DNA of 64,000 bases, taken from positions 372,001 through 436,000 of the forward strand of contig NZ_JAGGJU010000001.1 of assembly GCF_017873095.1 (NCBI RefSeq), in the 5' to 3' direction. The notes beneath the pieces were generated by a model, which was not told the origin of the DNA, searched no databases, and saw only the letters and a program-made list of their open reading frames with translations. Made by a program: the position numbers and the translations under genes. The DNA comes from Heterorhizobium halophytocola (GTDB taxonomy: Bacteria > Pseudomonadota > Alphaproteobacteria > Rhizobiales > Rhizobiaceae). Positions 41,926 to 51,933 of the stretch are shown here, one piece after another. How positions within the stretch are numbered: the first letter of the stretch is position 1; the number at the start of each line of letters is the position of its first letter.

Positions 41926-43842
41926 ATGATCGACTTCATCGCCCACAACCTCGCCCCGATCATGTTCATCTCGGTGATGGCCATGCTGCTGCTCGGCTAT
42001 CCCGTGGCCTTCACGCTGGCAGCCGGCGGTCTCATCTACTTCGCCGTCGGCGTCGAACTCTCGTCTATATCGCCGCAGATCAAGCTGTTCTGGCCGCTCC
42101 TGCAGTCCCACCCGGAACGCATCTACGGCGTGATGTACAACGACACGCTGCTGGCGATCCCGTTCTTCACCTTCATGGGATTGATTCTCGAGCGCTCCCG
42201 CATGGCCGAAGACTTGCTCGACACGATCGGCCAGCTGTTCGGTCCCGTGCGCGGCGGTCTCGCCTATGCGGTCATCCTCGTCGGCGCCCTGCTGGGCGCC
42301 ACGACCGGCGTCGTCGCGGCCTCGGTGATCGCCATGGGCCTGATTTCCATGCCGATCATGCTGCGCTACGGCTATAACCGCCCGCTGGTTGCCGGCACCA
42401 TCGCGGCTTCGGGCACGCTTGCCCAGATCGTGCCGCCCTCGCTTGTCCTGATCGTCATGGCCGACCAGCTGGGACGCTCGGTCGGCGACATGTATGTCGG
42501 CGCGCTCTACCCTGCCCTGCTGATCGTCGCCCTCTACTGCGCCTATATCTTCGCCATTTCGCTGGTCCGCCCGCAATGGACACCGGCCTTGCCGGCCGAA
42601 GCCCGCACGCTCGGCGGGGGGGTCACCTCGCTGCTGGTGATGCTGGTGCTCTCGCTCGTGCTGTATTTCGCCAGCTTCCACCTGCTGTTTGCCAGTATCG
42701 CATCGCCCGAATGGCGCCTGGTGGCGGCCCTCTGCTTCGCCGTGCTGATCGTCTATGTCGTCGCCATTGCCAACAAGGCGTTCGGCTGGTCGCTGATCTC
42801 GCGCCTCACCCAGCAGGTGATCATCGTCCTGATCCCGCCGCTGGCGCTGATCTTCCTCGTGCTGGGCACCATCTTCCTCGGCATCGCGACGCCGACTGAA
42901 GGCGGCGCCATGGGCGCCTCCGGTGCCCTGCTGATGGCGCTGGCGAAGCGGCGGCTGAACCTCGAGACGGTCAAGCACGCACTCGATTCCACCACGCGGC
43001 TATCCGCCTTCGTCATGATGATCCTGATCGGTTCGCGCGTCTTCGGCCTGACCTTCTACGGCATCAACGGCAATGTCTGGATCGAGGACCTGCTGTCGAA
43101 CCTGCCGGGCCAGGAATACGGCTTCCTGGCGATTGTCACCATCGTCGTCTTCATTCTCGGCTGCTTCCTCGACTTCTTCGAGATCGCCTTCATCATGGTA
43201 CCGCTGCTGGCGCCGGTGGCGGAAAAACTCGGCATCGATCTGATCTGGTTCGGCGTCATCCTCGGCATCAACCTGCAGACCTCGTTCCTCACCCCGCCCT
43301 TCGGCTTCTCGCTGTTCTACCTGCGCTCGACGACGCCGAGCGAGACATGGAAGGACGCGGTGACCGGAAAGATGATGGAGGGCGTACGCACCTCGCAGAT
43401 CTACAAGGGCGTACTGCCCTATATCATCATCCAGGCGATCGTGATCGTCATCGTCATCGTCTTCCCGAGCCTGGTGACCCGCTACAAGGCCAACGACCCG
43501 GTCTTCGATCCGGCAGACGTGCAGATCAATGTTCCGGGCTTCGGCAGCGGCAATGGCCTGTCCCTGCCGCCGCTCGGCAGCGATGGCGCCAATCAGGACA
43601 ATGGCGGCGGCAATGGTGCCGGTGCGCCGGCTAGCCCGTCGCTCGGCCTGCCGCCACTCGACTTCGGCGGTGCCGGCGGCGGCAATGCGGCCCCGGCCGG
43701 CCAGCCTGCCCCGTCCTTCGGCCTGCCGCCGCTGAAGCTCGACGGCCCCGCGTCGGCTCCGGATGCCGCAACGACGCCGACAGTCCCGCCGGATGCCCCG
43801 AAGGCAGCCCCCGACCTGTCGCAGCCGCCGTCGTTCAACTGA
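41926..43842 (+). CDS. TRAP transporter large permease (DctM family) with long C-terminal extension
   Basis: 638 residues; about 1-510 is a DctM-type permease with an expanded number of membrane helices and GVILGINLQTSFLTPPFGFSLFYLR near its end. After the last helix (about residue 518) comes a roughly 120-residue low-complexity tail rich in Gly, Pro, Ala, Ser and Asn with repeated GLxLPPL/GLPPLxL units. The tail is unusual for a permease and may be disordered. One base separates this gene from dctQ. Confidence 0.92.
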   Translation: MIDFIAHNLAPIMFISVMAMLLLGYPVAFTLAAGGLIYFAVGVELSSISPQIKLFWPLLQSHPERIYGVMYNDTLLAIPFFTFMGLILERSRMAEDLLDTIGQLFGPVRGGLAYAVILVGALLGATTGVVAASVIAMGLISMPIMLRYGYNRPLVAGTIAASGTLAQIVPPSLVLIVMADQLGRSVGDMYVGALYPALLIVALYCAYIFAISLVRPQWTPALPAEARTLGGGVTSLLVMLVLSLVLYFASFHLLFASIASPEWRLVAALCFAVLIVYVVAIANKAFGWSLISRLTQQVIIVLIPPLALIFLVLGTIFLGIATPTEGGAMGASGALLMALAKRRLNLETVKHALDSTTRLSAFVMMILIGSRVFGLTFYGINGNVWIEDLLSNLPGQEYGFLAIVTIVVFILGCFLDFFEIAFIMVPLLAPVAEKLGIDLIWFGVILGINLQTSFLTPPFGFSLFYLRSTTPSETWKDAVTGKMMEGVRTSQIYKGVLPYIIIQAIVIVIVIVFPSLVTRYKANDPVFDPADVQINVPGFGSGNGLSLPPLGSDGANQDNGGGNGAGAPASPSLGLPPLDFGGAGGGNAAPAGQPAPSFGLPPLKLDGPASAPDAATTPTVPPDAPKAAPDLSQPPSFN

Positions 43843-43885
43843 GCGACCGCGGCCGGCAGCCGCCACGACATCCGCAGCAGAATGG

Positions 43886-43918
43886 AAAAAGCCCCGGAGC
43901 ATCGGCTCCGGGGCTTTC
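43886..43918. terminator. Bidirectional terminator between TRAP permease and binding-protein genes
   Basis: A perfect 13-bp stem (AAAGCCCCGGAGC and its complement) with loop ATCG is flanked by A-run and T-run, suited to both convergent transcripts. Confidence 0.85.
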
Positions 43919-43948
43919 ATCGTTCAGGTCAAATGATCGTCCAGTGCG

Positions 43949-45067
<1,119 letters not shown>

Positions 45068-45325
45068 TCATGATCTGACACTGCCGATGGCTCCTCCCGT
45101 CGGCGAGATGCAGCGAGCTAACCATGTTGCCTCAAGGCTTTCAAGCGGGCGAGCGTGGTGCATTAGACAAAAGACCAATAATATTGAGGGATAATATCGG
45201 GCAAGGACTGCGGCGCGAGATCGCGCTGCAGCACGCGACCGGCCAGCGCCCTGCGGATAGCCGTTGACTTGATCCGCGGCTTGGCCGCAAAAAGGGGCAA
45301 AATCCCGACTGGAGCCCCACTCGAA

Positions 45326-46081
45326 ATGCCCAAGCCGATCATTGCCGTGCCTGCCGATGTCCGCGAACTCGACGGAACCCTCTGGCACGCCGCCCAGCAT
45401 CAATATCTGAATGCAGCCCTGGTCGCCGCGGATTGCATGAGCGTCATCATTCCGGCCTTCGAGAGCGGCAATGATGCCGACGCGCTGCTCGACAGGGTCG
45501 ATGGCCTGCTGGTCAGCGGATCCGCTTCCAACGTCCATCCCTCGCTCTACGGCGAGACCTCCGACGAGGGCCGCGACGGCCCCTTCGATCCCGGCCGGGA
45601 TGCCACCAGTCTCGAACTCATCCGCCGCGCCCTCGCCCGCGGCATTCCCGTGCTCGCCATCTGTCGCGGCATCCAGGAGCTGAACGTCGCGCTCGGCGGC
45701 ACGCTCGCCCGCGAGATCCAGGAGCAGGAGGGCAAGTGGGATCACCGCAAGCCTGATACGCAGAGCCGTGACGACGCCTTCGCCATCCGCCAGGAGGTGG
45801 TGATCGCCGAGGGCTCCTGCATCGCCCGCTATCTCGGCGCCGGCCGCGTTGCCGTCAATTCGCTGCATCGCCAGGCGATCGGCGCGGTTGCCCCCGGTCT
45901 TGCGGTCGAAGCGGTCGCAGACGACGGCACCGTCGAAGCCGTCTCCGTCATCGGTGCCAAGGGCTTTGCCGTCGGCGTGCAGTGGCATCCGGAATACTGG
46001 GCCGAGACCGACCAACCCTCCCGCAAACTGTTCGAAGCCTTCGGCGAGGCAGCGCGCGCGTATGCCGAGGGCAGAACCTAG
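45326..46081 (+). CDS. Class I glutamine amidotransferase-like peptidase C26 (PuuD-like)
   Basis: 251 residues from ATG 45326. Catalytic Cys113 in AICRGIQELN and the His221/Glu223 pair in VQWHPEYW match gamma-glutamyl-GABA hydrolases, which release GABA in putrescine breakdown. No other puu genes are adjacent, so a different gamma-glutamyl amide is possible. The stop codon overlaps the convergent peroxiredoxin gene's stop in a CTAG palindrome (46078-46081). Confidence 0.87.
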   Translation: MPKPIIAVPADVRELDGTLWHAAQHQYLNAALVAADCMSVIIPAFESGNDADALLDRVDGLLVSGSASNVHPSLYGETSDEGRDGPFDPGRDATSLELIRRALARGIPVLAICRGIQELNVALGGTLAREIQEQEGKWDHRKPDTQSRDDAFAIRQEVVIAEGSCIARYLGAGRVAVNSLHRQAIGAVAPGLAVEAVADDGTVEAVSVIGAKGFAVGVQWHPEYWAETDQPSRKLFEAFGEAARAYAEGRT

Positions 46082-46644
46082 GCTCGGATCATGTTGGATC
46101 CCAGCCAGTCGAGAACATTCAGCGGATCGCGATCCGGCGGGAAAACCGGATAGAACACCGCCGAGACGGTGCCGTCCTTGACGATCATCGTCAGGCGTTT
46201 CAACAGGGTCTGGCCGCCCGCCGCAAAGCTTGGAAGTTGCAGGGCGCGGGCAAAGGACAGGTCACGATCCGACAGCAGCGGGTAAGGCAGATGCAGTCTC
46301 TCGACCGCTTCCCTCTGCCAGTCGCCGTCCTGGACCGAGACGCCGAAGAGATGGTCGGCACCGGCCGCCTTCAACTCGGCGAAGTGGTCGCGGAACGCGC
46401 AGGACTGCGGCGTGCATCCGCGCGCGCCGGCAATCATCTCCCACCCCCGCGGCTGGTCGACACCGGGCTGAGCCGTCATAGGATAGACGTAGACGACGCT
46501 GAGACCGGCGAGCGTGGAGAGGTCTACCCTGTCTCCCGAAGTCGATGGCAGGGTCACCGAAGGCAACCGCATGCCGGCGAGATGACGCGCGGCCCCGTCA
46601 TCCGTCGGCACCGGAAGCGCGGACCAGTCGACCACCCCGCTCAT
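46078..46644 (-). CDS. Peroxiredoxin (BCP/PrxQ-like with insertion)
   Basis: 188 residues. Cys77 and Cys82 (ARGCTPQSCAFRDHF) have the spacing of the peroxidatic and resolving Cys of the PrxQ/BCP type. About 15 extra residues lie between the YP element and Cys77 compared with E. coli BCP. It reduces peroxides using thiols. It begins 4 bp after the 2-hydroxyacid dehydrogenase stop and is the last gene of the lacI-dehydrogenase-peroxiredoxin run. Confidence 0.82.
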   Translation of the reverse strand: MSGVVDWSALPVPTDDGAARHLAGMRLPSVTLPSTSGDRVDLSTLAGLSVVYVYPMTAQPGVDQPRGWEMIAGARGCTPQSCAFRDHFAELKAAGADHLFGVSVQDGDWQREAVERLHLPYPLLSDRDLSFARALQLPSFAAGGQTLLKRLTMIVKDGTVSAVFYPVFPPDRDPLNVLDWLGSNMIRA

Positions 46645-46648
46645 GGTG

Positions 46649-47605
46649 TTATTTCACCGGCGTTTCGGCAACCGGGGTCACCGGCTTGCCCTTGTCGAAC
46701 CAGGACATGAGATTGTCCGCCACCAGGTCGGCCATGGCGTTGCGGGTCGGCACCGAGGCCGAGGCGACATGCGGCAACAGGGTCGCATTGGCAAGCGGCA
46801 TCAACCCCTTCGAGACATGCGGCTCGTCGTAGAAGACGTCGAGACCGGCAGCCGCGATCGTGCCCTTTTCCAGGGCGGCGATCAGGGCGTCCTCGTCGAC
46901 CGACCAGCCGCGGCCGACATTGATCAGCACGCCGTTGTCGCCAAGCGCCGCGAGGATTTCGGCATCGATCACCTTGTGGGTCTCGTCGGTCTTCGGCACG
47001 ATGCAGATCAGGGTATCGACGCTTTGCGCCAGCTCCTTCAAGGAGCCGACATAGGTATAGGACACATCCTTCTTGGAGCGGGTGTGATAGCTGATCTTGA
47101 CCTTGAACGGTTCCAGCCGCCTGGCGATTTCCTGTCCGATCCGCCCGAGCCCGTAAAGACCGACATGGCGATCCTTCAGCGACAGCGGCGACAGCGCAAA
47201 CGGGCCCTCGCTCTCCCATTTTCCGTCGCGCAGCCAGGTCTCGGCGGCGTAGAAGCGGCGCACCGTGTTCAACAGCAGCGCGATCGTGGTGTCGGCGACC
47301 TCGTCATTCAGCACATCCGGCGTATTGGTAACGACGATGCCGCGTTTCGCTGCGGCGGCGACATCGACCCCGTCATAACCGACGCCGAAATTGGCGATGA
47401 CCTCCAGGTTCGGCAGCGCTGCCATCAGCGTTTCCGAGACCGCACCGGCCACCGCGATGGCGCGCACGGTCGCCGCCTGTTCATCGCTCAAGGCCGGATC
47501 GTCGCCGACCGGTACCTGCAACACATCGAACTGGCCCTGCAGGCGCTCGAGAACGCGCGGATGGATCTTCCCTGGAACGAGAACGGTCGGCTTGGTGTCG
47601 GTCAC
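46649..47605 (-). CDS. D-isomer 2-hydroxyacid dehydrogenase (glyoxylate/hydroxypyruvate reductase-like)
   Basis: 318 residues from a GTG start. NAD(P)-binding GLGRIG lies at 152-157; catalytic Arg232 (NVGRG), Glu261 (DVFYDEP) and His279 (LLPHVAS) are in place. Reduces a 2-keto acid such as hydroxypyruvate or glyoxylate. It starts 11 bp after the LacI regulator stop, so the regulator and enzyme are likely one operon. Cofactor preference is not certain from sequence. Confidence 0.9.
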   Translation of the reverse strand: MTDTKPTVLVPGKIHPRVLERLQGQFDVLQVPVGDDPALSDEQAATVRAIAVAGAVSETLMAALPNLEVIANFGVGYDGVDVAAAAKRGIVVTNTPDVLNDEVADTTIALLLNTVRRFYAAETWLRDGKWESEGPFALSPLSLKDRHVGLYGLGRIGQEIARRLEPFKVKISYHTRSKKDVSYTYVGSLKELAQSVDTLICIVPKTDETHKVIDAEILAALGDNGVLINVGRGWSVDEDALIAALEKGTIAAAGLDVFYDEPHVSKGLMPLANATLLPHVASASVPTRNAMADLVADNLMSWFDKGKPVTPVAETPVK

Positions 47606-47616
47606 GGTGATTGCCT

Positions 47617-48633
47617 TTAGCGGTTGAGCGGCTCGGTCGACTGACGGATCCGCATTTCGGGCTTGATCAGATGGATACCATCGGGATCGTGATTGCCCGC
47701 CAGCTTATCCAGAAGCGCGCGCGCTGCAAGCCTACCGACCTCTGTCTGGCCGTTGGCGACCGTCGTCAGTGAAGGCGTCGCGATCGAGGCCTCTTCCAGA
47801 TCGTCATAGCCGGTGACCGAAATGTCGTGGCCGGGCACCAGCCCGGCGCGGGCAATGCCGTTCATCAGGCCGATCGCCACGAGATCGTTCCAGCAGACGG
47901 CGGCCGTCGGCTTCTGGGCAAGCGAGAGGAAGTTCACCGCCGCCTCGAACCCGCCCTGCTTGGTGCGCGGCCCCTGGATCCGCAGGTCCGGATCGACCTC
48001 GATGCCGGCCTTGCGCAGCGCGTTCACATATCCCTGGTAGCGATCGCGTCCCGTCGAGGTCTGGTCGGTGCCGCCGATAAAGGCAATGGCGCGATGGCCC
48101 AGGCCGATGAGATGATTGGTGGCAAGCGAGATGCCATAGGCATCGTCGCCGCGATAGGTCGGCAGGTCGAGACCTTCCATCGATCGGGCCACCAGAATGG
48201 CCGGCATGCCGTTCTGCTCGGCCAGCATCACGTCCTCGTCCGGCGTGCCGATGGCCGGCGACATGATCACGCCGTCGCCGCCGAGCTGCAGCAGGGTCTC
48301 GATGAAATTGCGTTGTTTTTCGACCGAATCGTAATGGTTGGACAGGATGAAGGTATGCCGGCTGCGGTCGAGTTCGCTCTCGATTGCCTTCAGGATCTCG
48401 CCGTAGAACGGGTTCATGATGTCGTGGACCACGACGCCGATGATGCCGGAGCGCGAAGTTCGCAAGGATGCGGCGCGGCGATTGTAGATATAGCCGAGCG
48501 TGCGGGCCTGTTCCTTGATCCGCTCGCGGGTATCGACGGCCACCAGCGGGCTGTCGCGCAGGGCCAGCGATATCGTCGCCGTCGACAGTCCGAGCGATTC
48601 CGCGATGGTGGAAAGCTTGATCTTCTGCGCCAC
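47617..48633 (-). CDS. LacI-family transcriptional regulator
   Basis: 338 residues from GTG 48633, preceded by GGGAGG. An N-terminal helix-turn-helix with hinge (about 6-60, LSTIAESLGLSTATISLALRD) is followed by a periplasmic-binding-protein-like sugar sensor (GIIGVVVHDIMNPFYGEILKAIE and VTGYDDLEEASIATPSLTTV). It heads the operon with the 2-hydroxyacid dehydrogenase and peroxiredoxin and probably represses it through the palindrome 44 bp upstream of its start. Confidence 0.92.
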   Translation of the reverse strand: MAQKIKLSTIAESLGLSTATISLALRDSPLVAVDTRERIKEQARTLGYIYNRRAASLRTSRSGIIGVVVHDIMNPFYGEILKAIESELDRSRHTFILSNHYDSVEKQRNFIETLLQLGGDGVIMSPAIGTPDEDVMLAEQNGMPAILVARSMEGLDLPTYRGDDAYGISLATNHLIGLGHRAIAFIGGTDQTSTGRDRYQGYVNALRKAGIEVDPDLRIQGPRTKQGGFEAAVNFLSLAQKPTAAVCWNDLVAIGLMNGIARAGLVPGHDISVTGYDDLEEASIATPSLTTVANGQTEVGRLAARALLDKLAGNHDPDGIHLIKPEMRIRQSTEPLNR

Positions 48634-48676
48634 ATGTCCTCCCTGCCGGGCCCTCACCCGGCGGCACGCCCCTCAG

Positions 48677-48702
48677 TTAAATTTTTTAATTAAACAATTT
48701 AA
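48677..48702. promoter_or_regulatory. LacI-type operator: 26-bp AT-rich palindrome
   Basis: A 26-bp sequence reading TTAAATT-x-TTTAATTAAA-x-AATTTAA is palindromic at 24 of 26 positions, with the central 10 bp perfectly symmetric. It stands out sharply from the GC-rich surroundings and lies 44-69 bp upstream of the lacI start, the typical place for autorepression. The regulator binding it is inferred from proximity. Confidence 0.65.
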
Positions 48703-48751
48703 CCCGGATATGCAACAGGCAGGCCGCGGCCGCTGTGGACGGCTGGAACAT

Positions 48752-49297
48752 TCAGCCGTCCGAAGCCCGCCCGTCGAGGAGATTGGCATCCATCGACTTC
48801 AACAGCTTTACCAGCGTGCGCACGTCCTTGCCGGAAAAGCCCTTGACGGCGAGCCGATTGCACTCCTCCGTGGCGGCCTCGATATGGGTCAATGTCGCCT
48901 CGCCCGCCGCCGTCAGGTAGACCTTGGTCAGCCGCCCGTCGGCGCTGTCGTCGCGCCGCTCGACGAAGCCCTGCGCCTCCAGCCGGTGGATCGTGCGGGT
49001 CATCGTCGGCGCCTTGACGCCCAGCCGGGCGGCCAGCGCGCCGGGCGTCATGCCGTCGGCGCCGGACAGTGCATGGATGACCCCGTCCTGACCGGCATAG
49101 AGCCCGCATTCGGCAAGGTTGCGCGACAGTTCGGTGCGCACGGAGCGGGCCGCCTGGACGATGGCCGGCGCCAGCTCGCGAAGCGCATCCTCGGATGCCT
49201 CCTTCTTGCGCGCCTTCACCTTCTTGTCGGCGTCCTTCTTCTCGGCGCCGGACCGCTCGCCCGCCTTGAGCTTGTCGTCCTTGTTCTTTTTCGCCAT
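48752..49297 (-). CDS. MarR-family regulator with Lys-rich N-terminal tail
   Basis: 181 residues from ATG 49297. Residues 1-32 are highly charged (alternating Lys, Asp, Glu) and probably disordered. The MarR winged helix follows (ADGMTPGALAARLGVKAPTMTRTIHRLEAQGFVERRDD, about 80-117) with the wing DGRLTKVYLTAAG. The unusual basic tail could add DNA affinity. Divergent from the creatininase-family gene, with 86 bp between, so that gene is a likely target. Confidence 0.85.
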   Translation of the reverse strand: MAKKNKDDKLKAGERSGAEKKDADKKVKARKKEASEDALRELAPAIVQAARSVRTELSRNLAECGLYAGQDGVIHALSGADGMTPGALAARLGVKAPTMTRTIHRLEAQGFVERRDDSADGRLTKVYLTAAGEATLTHIEAATEECNRLAVKGFSGKDVRTLVKLLKSMDANLLDGRASDG

Positions 49298-49383
49298 TGT
49301 CGCCCCGCCGAACCTCAAGCCTCGTTCCCCCATCCTTACGACACGGGGCAAGAGCTCGTCAAAGCAGGAGAACAGGACTTTTC

Positions 49384-50193
49384 ATGACGCGCCCCGCCCG
49401 CCGCTTCGAAGACAACGACCCGTCGCTCAGCCCGGAGGACCGGCGGACCTGGATCGCCGTCCTGCCGCTCGGCGCCCATGAACAGCACGGGCCGCATCTG
49501 CCGTTCGAAACCGACACGCTGATTGCCGCCGGCATTGTCGACCGGCTGCTGGGTGCCCTGCCCGCTGCGCTGCCCGTCACCTTCCTGCCGGTCGAACCGA
49601 TCGGCTATTCGATCGAGCATATGGATGTCGAGGGCAGCCGCAGCCTCGCCTTCGATGCCGCCGTCTACCGCTGGCTGACGATCGCGGGCGAACTCTCCCG
49701 CCAGGGCGTCCGCAAGCTCGTGCTGCTCAACGCCCATGGCGGCAATTCCCCGCTGCTGACAATCGTCGCGACCGAAGCCCGCGTGCAGTTCGACATGCTC
49801 TGCGTCGCCACCAGCTGGACCCGCTTCGGCCAGCCTCAGGGTTTCATCGCACCGGACAAGAAGGCGATCGACATCCATGGCGGCGACATCGAGACTTCGG
49901 TCATGCTGGCGCTCTGCCCCGAGAGGGTCGACATGGCGAAGGCTGCGGCCTTTTCCTCCCGTCAGGCGGATTTCATCCGGGATTTCACGCATCTGCGCGC
50001 CTATGGCCCGCATGCCTTCGGCTGGAAGATGCGCGACCTGAACGACCACGGCGTGGCGGGCGACGCCTCCGCCGCCACGGCTGAAAAGGGCGAACAACTG
50101 CTCGCCCACGCGGTTGCCGGGATCTCCGACCTGCTGGAAGACGTTGACCGCTTCGATCTGTCGCTGTTCGACCGGACGCGCTCAGGCCTCTAG
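49384..50193 (+). CDS. Creatininase-family metallo-amidohydrolase
   Basis: 269 residues from ATG 49384; an upstream in-frame extension to 49297 is unlikely. Metal ligands of the family are visible: Glu33 and His35 (GAHEQHGPHLP), Asp44 (FETD), His118 (LNAHGGN) and Glu170 (GGDIETS). Members hydrolyse creatinine or related cyclic amides, or act in peptide-derived cofactor maturation (MftE). No mycofactocin genes are present. The gene's end overlaps the convergent capsule gene by 12 bp. Confidence 0.87.
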   Translation: MTRPARRFEDNDPSLSPEDRRTWIAVLPLGAHEQHGPHLPFETDTLIAAGIVDRLLGALPAALPVTFLPVEPIGYSIEHMDVEGSRSLAFDAAVYRWLTIAGELSRQGVRKLVLLNAHGGNSPLLTIVATEARVQFDMLCVATSWTRFGQPQGFIAPDKKAIDIHGGDIETSVMLALCPERVDMAKAAAFSSRQADFIRDFTHLRAYGPHAFGWKMRDLNDHGVAGDASAATAEKGEQLLAHAVAGISDLLEDVDRFDLSLFDRTRSGL

Positions 50194-51708
50194 CAGATCG
50201 TCGATCCGGCGACGCCAGAATGCCATGGCCCGTTCCTCGTCGCGCAGATCCACCGCATAGTCGTGCCGCAGGGCATAGAGCAGCGCCTCGATCCGTACAG
50301 GGTCCGCCGGCAGCACATCGGGCAGGAAAAGCCGGTTGAAATCGCCGGGACGGCGGACCTGAAAGGTCGCCGCCTGGTATTCGGCGCGGCCGAAGGTATA
50401 GACCGGCCGGCCATGCAGCAGCGCTTCGGCACCAACCCCGGAATTGGTGACGCAGACGGCGCAGGCATTGGCAATCAGCGGATGGATCGAACCAGTCGCG
50501 ACCCGGAACCGGCCGTGGCGCGCGCCCCTTCGCAGCACATGGGCGACGGCGACAGACCGGCAGAGCGGGTGGCGCTTGACCACCAGATCGATGCCCCGCG
50601 CGGCACAGGTGTCGGCCACCTCCTGCAGCATGTCGAACATGTGCAGGCTCGCCTGACGCTGGACGGCGTCGTCCACGACCTGCAGGGCGACGAAGACATA
50701 GGGGCGGTCGCGCAGGGAAAGGTCCGCAACGATATCGGGTTGATCGTATTTCGACAGGTTGCCGGCAATCAGCCGCGCTTTTTCCTCGGCGATAAAGACC
50801 TCGACCGCTTGCCGGTCGAAGGCATCCGCCTCCGGCAAGGGTCGGTCGGCAAAGCTGGCCCAGCCGGAATAGCCGCCGGGGTCGCCACTGAAATACTGGC
50901 GCCGGTCGCTCTCCTTGATGTGCAGGCCGCGGCGATCGGACCCGACGGTATGATAGGCGATATACGGCCCCTCGCCTGCGAGCACGCCGTGCTTGGCAAG
51001 CCTCGCCCTGATCGTCACCGGCACGCCCCGCTCGGCGAGCACCGTCAGCATCTGGCGAAAGGCCGTGCGGATATCGCTGCGAAAGCCCGGATAGTCGCGG
51101 ATATTGCTGCGGAAACCGGGAACCGGGATATGGACGACGACGGTGCCGGCACGCTCCGGCGTCGGCTGGCCCTCGATCCGAGCCATCAGGCTCCCATGCG
51201 CGGCCTGCAACACGCCGAGCCAGTCAGCGCATTCGGCCTTCAGGTCGGCAAGCCGCTCGAGCAAGTCATGGGCCGCCTGCGAATTATCCACCAGCAATTG
51301 CTCGGCCACACGGCGGGCAGCGGCGAAATCCATCAGCGAGACGTAGAAGTCGAACAGCATGACGGTGGCCGCCAGCCCGCGATCGAGCCTGGCTTCCAGC
51401 CGACCTGCGTCCTTCAGCGCCCGCTGCATCGCGATCCGGAATGCCCGTTCGTCGCCCATGCCTTCGGCCAGCATCGCCACATCGCGCGCCATGCCGATCA
51501 TGATACCCGGGTAGAGCGTCATGACCATTCTGCCGAGCCGGATGAGATCGCGCTGCTGGTGGTCGTACTGGGCCGGATCGTGGCGCAGGGATGAAGAGAA
51601 CCGGGTCCAGGCCAAAAGCGCCTTGACCCCGTCGCGACGGCCGGCAATGCCCTCGCCGAGGCGTTCGGGCAGACCTGAAAGACCCTGGAGAAAAGACGCG
51701 ATCGGCAT
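50182..51708 (-). CDS. Capsule polysaccharide biosynthesis-type glycosyltransferase (KpsC/KpsS-like)
   Basis: 508 residues from ATG 51708. The C-terminal half resembles capsule synthesis/export proteins of the KpsC/KpsS group: RPYVFVALQVVDDAVQ, VVKRHPLCRS (the VK-x-HP element) and HPLIANACAVCVTNSGVGAEALLHG (equivalent to the h-x-x-i-x-x-x-x-x-v-t-x-N-S-x-x-g-x-E-a element). The N-terminal half is helical and not recognised. Such enzymes add beta-Kdo linkers to lipid anchors. No other capsule genes are adjacent; a standalone surface-glycan role is likely. Confidence 0.72.
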   Translation of the reverse strand: MPIASFLQGLSGLPERLGEGIAGRRDGVKALLAWTRFSSSLRHDPAQYDHQQRDLIRLGRMVMTLYPGIMIGMARDVAMLAEGMGDERAFRIAMQRALKDAGRLEARLDRGLAATVMLFDFYVSLMDFAAARRVAEQLLVDNSQAAHDLLERLADLKAECADWLGVLQAAHGSLMARIEGQPTPERAGTVVVHIPVPGFRSNIRDYPGFRSDIRTAFRQMLTVLAERGVPVTIRARLAKHGVLAGEGPYIAYHTVGSDRRGLHIKESDRRQYFSGDPGGYSGWASFADRPLPEADAFDRQAVEVFIAEEKARLIAGNLSKYDQPDIVADLSLRDRPYVFVALQVVDDAVQRQASLHMFDMLQEVADTCAARGIDLVVKRHPLCRSVAVAHVLRRGARHGRFRVATGSIHPLIANACAVCVTNSGVGAEALLHGRPVYTFGRAEYQAATFQVRRPGDFNRLFLPDVLPADPVRIEALLYALRHDYAVDLRDEERAMAFWRRRIDDLLEA

Positions 51709-51933
51709 GAACCTGCCTGCATTTGCACCCGGCCGGCGACCGCAGATGCCCGGTTTCCATTGCTGCGGGTGGTATGGCAAAGCCGGCACGCTGTCAAACC
51801 GGCCGAGCCTCTACCGATCCCTTGGTCGCGGTGTTTCAGAAACCCTTTGAACTCGTTCGCGGCTCAGCCTATATGGAGGTAACTGTGTAACACCGGCGTC
51901 CTTGAAGCGCCCCGTTCCCGTCGAGGTCTTTCC

